A stretch of 13,473 nt of DNA from CAZVXI01 sp964631295 (lineage in GTDB: Bacteria > Planctomycetota > Phycisphaerae > Phycisphaerales > SM1A02). Shown piece after piece: positions 8,615 to 13,473 of the stretch; the first letter of the stretch is position 1; each line of letters begins with the position of its first letter. The notes beneath the pieces were generated by a model. The model saw only the letters and a list, made by a program, of their open reading frames with translations. It was not told the DNA's origin and searched no databases. Position numbers and translations under genes: made by a program. The stretch lies in assembly GCA_964631295.1 (NCBI GenBank), contig CAZVXI010000079.1:1-13473 (forward strand), read 5' to 3'.

Positions 8615-8642
8615 TTGGCAAATCCGCTGTGATTGCTATACT
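8615..8642 (+). promoter_or_regulatory. Sigma70-type promoter of rplU
   Basis: The -35 box TTGGCA (8615-8620) and the -10 box TATACT (8637-8642) each match the consensus at 5 of 6 positions and are 16 bases apart. A TG at 8634-8635 adds an extended -10. The predicted transcript begins near 8650, leaving a leader of about 20 bases with a clear Shine-Dalgarno. The promoter lies directly after the stop of the upstream QueC-like gene, so rplU can be transcribed on its own. Confidence 0.75.
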
Positions 8643-8656
8643 CCCCGATTCGCCCC

Positions 8657-8662
8657 AAGGAG
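8657..8662 (+). promoter_or_regulatory. Strong Shine-Dalgarno site supporting the GTG start of rplU
   Basis: AAGGAG lies 8 bases upstream of the GTG at 8671. It fixes the non-ATG start; the longer in-frame extension from an ATG at 8524 would lie inside the upstream gene. Confidence 0.85.
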
Positions 8663-8670
8663 CCCTCGAC

Positions 8671-8994
8671 GTGTACGCGATCATCGAAGACAGTGGAACG
8701 CAGATCAAAGTTCAGGAAGGTGACGTCCTCGACGTCGATCTCCGCGAGCTGGAAGATGGGGCCGAGACAGTCACATTCGACCGCGTTCTGCTGACTGGTG
8801 ACTCAGATTCCGATGACTCGGCAAAGGTTGGCACGCCATACCTTGGCGGCGCGAGCGTCACGGCTGACATCGTCGGCACCATCAAGGGTCGCAAGATTGA
8901 CGTGATCAAGTTCAAGCGGCGGAAGGGCTACAAGCGCAAGCAAGGCCATCGACAGGGTTATCTGCGTGTGAAAGTCACCGGCATCAGTGCCTGA
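8671..8994 (+). CDS. rplU: Large-subunit ribosomal protein bL21
   Basis: Structural protein of the 50S subunit that binds 23S rRNA. At 107 residues it fits the family length of about 103. It opens (M)YAIIEDSGTQIKVQEGD, the conserved bL21 start, then VTFDRVLLTGD, VGTPYLGGASVTADI, and a basic tail KFKRRKGYKRKQGHRQGYLRVKVTGI carrying the bL21 RRKxYxRKxGHRQ signature. Translation starts at GTG with an excellent Shine-Dalgarno and its own promoter. In most bacteria rplU is followed directly by rpmA (bL27) and often obgE. Here the next gene is on the opposite strand and rpmA is not in the window, so rplU is monocistronic in this genome. An acidic insertion, GDSDSDDSAK, sits after VLLTGD. Confidence 0.97.
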   Translation: MYAIIEDSGTQIKVQEGDVLDVDLRELEDGAETVTFDRVLLTGDSDSDDSAKVGTPYLGGASVTADIVGTIKGRKIDVIKFKRRKGYKRKQGHRQGYLRVKVTGISA

Positions 8995-9031
8995 TCGACG
9001 CGATGCTCGCGAATGCGGGCTTCATCCAGAG

Positions 9032-9673
9032 TCAGCGATGTGCGAGCGATTTGTTTCGCGGTGCCAGAACGATCCGTGTCTTGCCCAGCGAGTCTGTCGC
9101 AAATTGACTGATTCGGCGATGCAGTTGTCTCGCGAGTTCGGGGCGGTATTCAGCGACGAGTGAACCCGTCAGGAGCGTCGGTCCGAGCTGATCAACAAAG
9201 CCCGGCGTGTGGTCTTGCAGGCGAAGCGTGGTATTGCGGAGCAGGATGTAGATTCTCTCATCGCCGCGCCCGCCATCAATTGCTGCGAATCCGCCGCCTG
9301 AATAGATTCCCAGTTCGCCATCAACCATGATCACATATTGCAGCGATGCATTGGTGGCATACTCGTCGACCGGCGTGCGCCCCGGCTGTGGCTCCCAGAG
9401 CAGTTCCACGCGAAGCACCTGCGCCGTTCCCGGGTCGGCCTCCATCAGCTCGTCGATGGAACGATCAGCCATAAAAAACGACAACTCAGATGACAGCCGA
9501 TCCGTGTAAATCGCGGTGACAATCTCGCCCTCGACTCGCACTGCGTTGCGACCAAGAGACTGCGCCTGGATCAACCCGCCGGCCTCCCCTCGGAACACAT
9601 CGCAACCGCCAAGGAGCACAGCCAGCAATCCACCGAGCAGTCCGAGCGTCGGCGGTCGTTTGCCAAAGATCAC
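9032..9673 (-). CDS. Putative lipoprotein of unknown function
   Basis: I do not recognise a family. The 213-residue product begins with two basic residues and a hydrophobic stretch ending in the lipobox LGGC (Cys24), so it is probably lipidated and membrane-anchored outside the cytoplasm. The mature part has no membrane helix. It looks like one mixed alpha/beta domain (VRVEGEIVTAIYTD, RVELLWEP, LQYVIMVDGELGIYSGGGFA, ERIYILLRNTTLRL, TLLTGSLVAEY). The end is basic and helical. The GTG start overlaps the stop of the upstream amidohydrolase-like gene in a 4-base GTGA, which points to translational coupling. GAGG and GGAG stretches precede it within the upstream gene's end. It converges on rplU, with 37 bp between the stops. 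Confidence 0.8.
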   Translation of the reverse strand: MIFGKRPPTLGLLGGLLAVLLGGCDVFRGEAGGLIQAQSLGRNAVRVEGEIVTAIYTDRLSSELSFFMADRSIDELMEADPGTAQVLRVELLWEPQPGRTPVDEYATNASLQYVIMVDGELGIYSGGGFAAIDGGRGDERIYILLRNTTLRLQDHTPGFVDQLGPTLLTGSLVAEYRPELARQLHRRISQFATDSLGKTRIVLAPRNKSLAHR

Positions 9674-10602
9674 TGCTCCGAGTCCTCAGCAGCAGTCGCA
9701 GGTGATGTTGCGCGCCATCCGCCGACCGAGCCATTGGGCGCGCTTACCGGCCGGGCTGCGCCGACGAGCCCCAGAAGTGGCAGGCTGTCGCGTTCCACGA
9801 TCGCGTGAATCTGAGCGCGCGGGATTGAAGGTAGCTGCGATCCCTGATTCATCGTGTTGACCGAGTACAACGCTTCGATGACCCTTGCTGGCGTATCGCA
9901 GGGGAACCCGGAACCGAAGAGAAGCTTGTCCATGACGTCGCTGGCTTGCGCGCGCAGCAGCGCATCGTAGAGTTCCCATGGCCGCGACGCGACTGTTGAA
10001 ATATCCGCATAAACGTTCTCATGCTTGCGCACGATCAGCAGCGCCTCATCGATCCATGGATGACCCAGTCGGCCGATGACAATACGAAGATCCGGGATGT
10101 TCCGCGCAACCTCATCCCAGTGCAGTGGCCGCGCGAACTCCAACTCAGCAGAAGCGATCACCGGTTCGAGCAGCGTTGAGAAAACCGGCAACTCAAGTTC
10201 AGCACACCGTTCAAACAGCCGCATCGCAGATGAGTGTGTCGGGTGGCATCCCTGCAATGCAGGCGAGACGGCAACACCCGCAAGCCCCATGCTGATCGCT
10301 GCTTCGAGTTGGTCGTCACTGTCGGGCGCGAGTGGGTCGATTCCAGCGACGCCAATCCGCCGATCGGGCCTGCGAGCTGCGACTTCAGCGATAATCTCGT
10401 TTGGGACATTTGCGCCAAGCCGCACCGACTGAAAGCCAAGCAAAACGGAGCAGTCAACGCAGTTCATCGCGTGCTCGTGAGCGTCCGGCGTGGCATCGTA
10501 TTGATGCCAGTGACGGGACGACCGCCTGCGGATCATGTCCGCCATTTCCTCGCCGAGTTGCGCGGGGTTCGTCCAGACGTGAGTATGCAAATCGATGATC
10601 AT
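9670..10602 (-). CDS. Amidohydrolase_2-family TIM-barrel protein with incomplete metal site
   Basis: A 310-residue protein of the amidohydrolase superfamily (Amidohydro_2-like TIM barrel), a family of mostly metal-dependent hydrolases and decarboxylases. The first-strand HxH motif is present (DLHTHVW, His6 and His8), and RIVIGRLGHPW supplies His181. After PEAA-like barrel repeats come VYADIST and LLFGSGFPCDTP. Two usual residues are missing: the His after strand beta5 (typically LPVxxH; here LPVFSTLLEP) and the catalytic Asp of the FGSDxP motif (here FGSGFP, Gly232). The enzyme may be inactive, use another arrangement, or belong to a subgroup with different ligands. Residues 285-310 are a low-complexity Ala/Pro/Ser/Glu tail. 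ATG 10602 is preferred over ATG 10647 because the latter sits on a likely -10 box. The next gene, a lipoprotein, overlaps its stop by 4 bases. Confidence 0.82.
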   Translation of the reverse strand: MIIDLHTHVWTNPAQLGEEMADMIRRRSSRHWHQYDATPDAHEHAMNCVDCSVLLGFQSVRLGANVPNEIIAEVAARRPDRRIGVAGIDPLAPDSDDQLEAAISMGLAGVAVSPALQGCHPTHSSAMRLFERCAELELPVFSTLLEPVIASAELEFARPLHWDEVARNIPDLRIVIGRLGHPWIDEALLIVRKHENVYADISTVASRPWELYDALLRAQASDVMDKLLFGSGFPCDTPARVIEALYSVNTMNQGSQLPSIPRAQIHAIVERDSLPLLGLVGAARPVSAPNGSVGGWRATSPATAAEDSEQ

Positions 10603-10645
10603 TGCGTTTTTCTCTGCGGCCTCATTGCGCCCTTCACGCGACCAC

Positions 10646-10651
10646 ATTGTA
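10646..10651 (-). promoter_or_regulatory. Possible -10 box for the amidohydrolase-lipoprotein operon
   Basis: The minus strand reads TACAAT (5 of 6 to consensus), with a transcript start expected near 10639 and a leader of about 37 bases to the ATG at 10602. A matching -35 is poor: CTGATC at an 18-base spacing. TTGACG is present farther upstream but at 24 bases, which is too far. Confidence 0.35.
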
Positions 10652-10685
10652 GCGTTCAGCGGGGCTGTTGATCAGCGTCAATCGA

Positions 10686-10705
10686 TCGACCGACAGGTTG
10701 GTCGA
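10686..10705. repeat. Imperfect inverted repeat in the divergent amidohydrolase/esterase region
   Basis: The 20 bases TCGACCGACAGGTTGGTCGA form six perfect outer pairs, then a G-T wobble and an A-T pair, closing a CAGG loop. It lies between two divergent genes (starts at 10602 and 10842), where it could be an operator dyad for either promoter. GTCGAC is found at its right edge and again at 10731-10736. The role is inferred from position only. Confidence 0.4.
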
Positions 10706-10841
10706 CATGCACAAGATGTTATCGGCCGGTGTCGACTTGCTGCTGTAGTCAGATTCCGTATCAGATGCCGTAAGTACCTGTAAACAAGTATGTTAGGGAC
10801 GTCTGACCCGCCGTGCAAACGTATGCCTACGATCGCCATCA

Positions 10842-11537
10842 ATGACTGATTCGCCGCTCAGCTACGAGATTGATCCACCGAGTATCCCTGTCCAAGGTCC
10901 GGCAACGACCCTCCTGATGCTCCATGGCTACGGGAGTCACGAGCGCGATCTGCTGCCAATCGGGCACATGCTCGATCCGACCCTGCGCGTCGTCAGCGCC
11001 CGTGCACCGATCGATCTCAGCCCTTTTGGGATGTTCGGCGGCTATGCATGGTTCCACATTGCCCAGCAACCCGGTGGGGGCATCTCCTATGACGAAGCGG
11101 GGGCGATGGAGGCACTTGAACTGGTCCACACATTCCTTGACTATCTCGCCGAGCAAGCTCAGATCGACCCACAACGGCTGTTGATCATGGGATTCAGCCA
11201 GGGTGCCATGCTCACCCACGGGCTGGTGCTGGAACAGCGAGTGGCTCTGCGGGGTGCGATCGCATGCAGCGGCAGAATGGTCGATTCGATCTTCACCCCG
11301 GACCGTGATCTCTCAAAGCGGGCCGGCCTGCCGATGATGCTCACACACGGAACTCAAGATGAGCTGATCCCAGTGGCCAGCGGCCGAGCGATTCGCGATT
11401 ACTACAGCAAGACGCCCATCAATGTGACGTATCGCGAGTATCCGATCGGGCATGGGATCGATGAAAATGCACTCAAAGACATGCAGAGTTGGATCAAACC
11501 CGTACTCGCCCTCGAGGCGGGCGAGAGGTCATCGTGA
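10842..11537 (+). CDS. Phospholipase/carboxylesterase-type alpha/beta hydrolase
   Basis: A 231-residue serine hydrolase of the phospholipase/carboxylesterase family (acyl-protein thioesterase/YpfH-like), expected in the cytoplasm because no signal peptide is seen. The fold starts with LLMLHGYGSHERDL (the HG oxyanion strand). The nucleophile elbow is GFSQGA (Ser119), the acid is Asp173 in HGTQDELIP, and the base is His204 in YPIGHGID, so the triad is complete. Residues 57-80 (DLSPFGMFGGYAWF) match the lid region usual in this family. The substrate is probably a short-chain acyl ester. No Shine-Dalgarno precedes the ATG at 10842, but TACGAT stands at -14 to -9, compatible with a leaderless message. 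The last 9 bases overlap the end of trmL on the other strand. Confidence 0.92.
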   Translation: MTDSPLSYEIDPPSIPVQGPATTLLMLHGYGSHERDLLPIGHMLDPTLRVVSARAPIDLSPFGMFGGYAWFHIAQQPGGGISYDEAGAMEALELVHTFLDYLAEQAQIDPQRLLIMGFSQGAMLTHGLVLEQRVALRGAIACSGRMVDSIFTPDRDLSKRAGLPMMLTHGTQDELIPVASGRAIRDYYSKTPINVTYREYPIGHGIDENALKDMQSWIKPVLALEAGERSS

Positions 11538-12035
11538 TCTCGATGCCGTCTGACGCAGACCCTCATACACGGCGGCACACACCACGGTCGAGAGATTGAG
11601 ACTTCGTGCTGCGGGGTCATCGATCATGGGCAGCGTGATTCGCCGATCTTGCCCGTGAACGTCAGCAATCCAGTCATGCACCTGTGCCGGCACGCCGCTG
11701 GTCTCGCGCCCGAAGAGCAGGTAGTCCCCCGGCTCGAAGGCAGCCTGCCAGTGGGGGATTTCGCTTTTGGTCGTATAGAGCCAGAATCGCCCGCTCGGCG
11801 GCTTCTCCCGGTCGAGGAACGCTTCCCACGACGAATGTTCCCGGCAGTCGACGAGATTCCAGTAGTCCAGTCCGGCCCGCCGCTTGGCCTTTTCGGTCAT
11901 TTCAAAGCCCAGAGGATGAACAAGGTGGAGCCGACACCCTGTGGCAGCAGCCGTCCGGCCGATGTTGCCAGTGTTGTTGGGAATCTCGGGGTTCAGGAGC
12001 ACGAGGTTGAATGACGGGCTGATCACGGTAACCAT
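11529..12035 (-). CDS. trmL: tRNA (cytidine(34)-2'-O)-methyltransferase
   Basis: SPOUT-class RNA methyltransferase of 168 residues that methylates the 2'-O of the wobble nucleotide in tRNA-Leu isoacceptors using S-adenosylmethionine; TrmL proteins work as knotted dimers in the cytoplasm. Visible signatures are NLVLLNPEIPNNTGNIGRTAAATG near the N-terminus, LHLVHPLGFEM, KRRAGLDYW, and the SAM-binding trefoil knot elements LLFGRETSGVP (107-116) and ITLPMIDDPAARSLNLS (133-149). The length agrees with E. coli TrmL (157). The start is uncertain: ATG 12035 lacks a clear Shine-Dalgarno, and a GTG three codons downstream (12026) gives MISPSFNLVLLN. It is convergent with, and overlaps by 9 bases, the esterase gene, and divergent from the EF-G-like gene with 165 bp between starts. 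Confidence 0.95.
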   Translation of the reverse strand: MVTVISPSFNLVLLNPEIPNNTGNIGRTAAATGCRLHLVHPLGFEMTEKAKRRAGLDYWNLVDCREHSSWEAFLDREKPPSGRFWLYTTKSEIPHWQAAFEPGDYLLFGRETSGVPAQVHDWIADVHGQDRRITLPMIDDPAARSLNLSTVVCAAVYEGLRQTASRSR

Positions 12036-12096
12036 GCTAACAACGGATTCGATCGCTCAGTGGCCGGTCAGGGCCCCAGTTGGCGTGGAATCCCGC

Positions 12097-12102
12097 TATA
12101 TT
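12097..12102 (+). promoter_or_regulatory. Possible -10 box upstream of the EF-G-like gene
   Basis: TATATT matches the sigma70 -10 consensus at 5 of 6 positions and would start transcription near 12109, giving a leader of about 90 bases. No good -35 stands at the usual distance; TTGGCG is only 11 bases upstream, which is too close. Treat as tentative. Confidence 0.35.
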
Positions 12103-12156
12103 GCGTGGCCCGCGCCCTTTGCGCGATGTTCATCACAACTTGACCGGAACTGCAAA

Positions 12157-12171
12157 TCTGGGCAACCCAGA
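12157..12171 (+). promoter_or_regulatory. Leader hairpin ahead of the EF-G-like gene
   Basis: TCTGGG-CAA-CCCAGA is a perfect 6-bp stem with a 3-base loop. It ends 12 bases before the GAGGAG ribosome site (12184-12189) of the downstream GTPase gene. No run of T follows, so it is not a classical terminator. It could limit or tune ribosome access or stabilise the transcript; that is inference. Confidence 0.45.
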
Positions 12172-12200
12172 CCTGGCAAATCCGAGGAGTTACTCACCCC

Positions 12201-13473
12201 ATGGCATACACGACTGCAGACATTCGAAACATCGCCCTTGTTGGCGGTGCCGGCTCCGGGAAGACAACCCTCGTAGAGGCCATCCTCCACAAAGCTGGCG
12301 TCATCGGGCGCACCGGTCGCGTGGAGGATGGCACCACGGTGTGCGACTATGACGAGATCGAGAAGGAAGCCGGGCACAGCCTCGACAGCGCCATCGTGCA
12401 CTTCGATCATGCCGGCGCTCACGTGAATCTCATCGACACGCCGGGCTCGCCGGATTTTCTTGGCAAATCGATTAGTGTCCTGCCGGCTGTTGAAACCGTG
12501 GCGCTGGTGATCGACGCTTCCGCAGGCATCGAGACAGTCTCGCGCCGCATGATGAAAATCGCCAGCGAGCGCAGTCTCCCGAGGCTGATCATCATCAACA
12601 AAATCGACAACGCGCCGGACATCGCCGGGCTGTTCTCAGCCATCCAGGAAGTGTTCGGAAATGTGTGCCAGCCGTTGAATCTCCCGGCAGAGAGCGGCAA
12701 GGCCGTCGTGGATTGTTTCACCAAGACCGACGGAAGCAGCGATCTTGGCGATGTCGCAGACTTCCATACGGCGATCGTGGATCAGGTGGTGGAAGTCGAT
12801 GAAGCTCTGATGGAGCAGTACCTTGAGAAGGGCAGCGTTTCGCCTGACGAACTGCATGGTCCATTTGAGCGCGCTTTGCGTGAAGCGCATCTTGTTCCCG
12901 TTTGTTTTGTGTCTGCCACAGAAAGTGTCGGGATCGACGAGATGCTCGACATTTTTTCAAAGCTCTGCCCCAACCCGCTGGAGGGCAACCCGCGTACGTT
13001 CATCCGTGACGATGGCGATGAAACCACGGAGTTCCATGTCGAAGCTGACCCGGACAAGCCAGCAGTTGCGCATGTATTCAAGGTTTCCAGCGACCCGTTC
13101 GTTGGTAAACTCTCCGTCTTCCGTGTGCATCAGGGCACTGTTGCATCGGGTACGCAACCGCAGGTGGACGACGGCAAGAAGGGCGTGCGCATCAGCCATG
13201 TCTTCAAACTGCGGGGCAAAGACCACGACGAAGAGAAGTCGGTCATTGCGGGTGATATCGGCGCTGTCTCGAAGATTGACGAGATCAACTACAACTCAGT
13301 CATTCACGATGGATCGTTCGGCGAAGCCGTCCGATTGAAGCCGCTGCCATTGCCGAAGCCGATGTATGGTCTCGCGATCGAAGGCAAGAGCAAGGGTGCC
13401 GAAACCAAACTCGGCGAAGCGCTGCATAAACTGCTTGATGAAGACCCGACGCTCGAACTCGAGCGTGTGCAGG
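12201..13473 (+). CDS. EF-G-like translational GTPase (partial, 3' end outside window)
   Basis: The first 424 residues of a translational GTPase resembling elongation factor G; the gene continues past the window. The G domain has the P-loop GGAGSGKT (15-22), DTPG (79-82), NKID (133-136) and SAT (238-240). Domain II follows from about residue 290 (FKVSSDPFVGKLSVFRVHQG, then AGDIGAVSKI), and the start of domain III is visible (PKPMYGLAIEGKSKGAETKLGEALHKLLDEDPTL). Canonical EF-G has DTPGH with a GTPase-activating His; here DTPGS, Ser83. Switch I reads EAGHSLDSA in place of ERGITITSA. These changes put it in the EF-G-like group (EF-G2-type paralogues) and not the main translocase, so a canonical fusA should be elsewhere. 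GAGGAG lies 11 bases before the ATG, a rather long spacing. It could take part in ribosome recycling or stress; this is unproven. Confidence 0.9.
   Translation, partial: MAYTTADIRNIALVGGAGSGKTTLVEAILHKAGVIGRTGRVEDGTTVCDYDEIEKEAGHSLDSAIVHFDHAGAHVNLIDTPGSPDFLGKSISVLPAVETVALVIDASAGIETVSRRMMKIASERSLPRLIIINKIDNAPDIAGLFSAIQEVFGNVCQPLNLPAESGKAVVDCFTKTDGSSDLGDVADFHTAIVDQVVEVDEALMEQYLEKGSVSPDELHGPFERALREAHLVPVCFVSATESVGIDEMLDIFSKLCPNPLEGNPRTFIRDDGDETTEFHVEADPDKPAVAHVFKVSSDPFVGKLSVFRVHQGTVASGTQPQVDDGKKGVRISHVFKLRGKDHDEEKSVIAGDIGAVSKIDEINYNSVIHDGSFGEAVRLKPLPLPKPMYGLAIEGKSKGAETKLGEALHKLLDEDPTLELERVQ

Noticed and set aside
8999..9011. Hairpin CGCGA-TGC-TCGCG between the convergent rplU and lipoprotein stops, as a terminator.
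   Set aside because: The stem is only 5 bp and no T-run follows on either strand.
12174..12184. The 11-mer TGGCAAATCCG occurs here and at 8616-8626, upstream of two translation genes.
   Set aside because: Matches of this length are expected by chance in a window of this size, and the two copies sit in different contexts (one before a ribosome site, one over a -35 box).

Overview
The window most likely comes from a planctomycete of the Phycisphaerae type (inference). The clearest pointer is the C-terminal pair of dockerin-like EF-hand loops on a large secreted subtilase, a surface-protein tail common in that group. The moderately high GC content and the dense, mixed-strand gene order with many divergent and convergent pairs are consistent with this. 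Ten genes are visible, nine of them complete. No tRNA, rRNA, CRISPR array, insertion sequence or phage gene was seen, and no gene-free stretch exceeds 300 bases.

Layout. Positions 38-3577 (minus) hold a secreted multidomain S8 protease. Positions 3748-5157 (minus) hold a class I CPD photolyase. It is divergent, across 65 bp, from a class I/II aminotransferase (5223-6398, plus). The aminotransferase ends inside the tail of a sodium:solute symporter (6384-7973, minus). The symporter is divergent from a small protein that looks like a degenerate QueC/PP-loop ATPase (8052-8600, plus). A strong sigma70-type promoter then drives a stand-alone rplU (bL21, GTG start, 8671-8994). On the minus strand follow an amidohydrolase-fold protein with an eroded active site (9670-10602) and a lipoprotein of unknown function (9032-9673), joined by a 4-base stop/start overlap. 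Across a 239-bp divergent region lies a phospholipase/carboxylesterase-type hydrolase (10842-11537, plus), which overlaps tail-to-tail with trmL (11529-12035, minus). Finally an EF-G-like translational GTPase (12201 to the window end, plus) runs off the edge.

How the genes relate. This is mostly a chromosomal housekeeping neighbourhood and not a single pathway. Three genes concern translation or tRNA (rplU, trmL, EF-G-like), one concerns UV repair (photolyase), and the rest concern small-molecule metabolism, transport and the cell envelope. Only the amidohydrolase/lipoprotein pair looks like a real operon. I did not find a convincing new multigene system. The most unusual items are three proteins that keep a family fold but lack signature residues: the QueC-like protein, the amidohydrolase and the EF-G-like GTPase.
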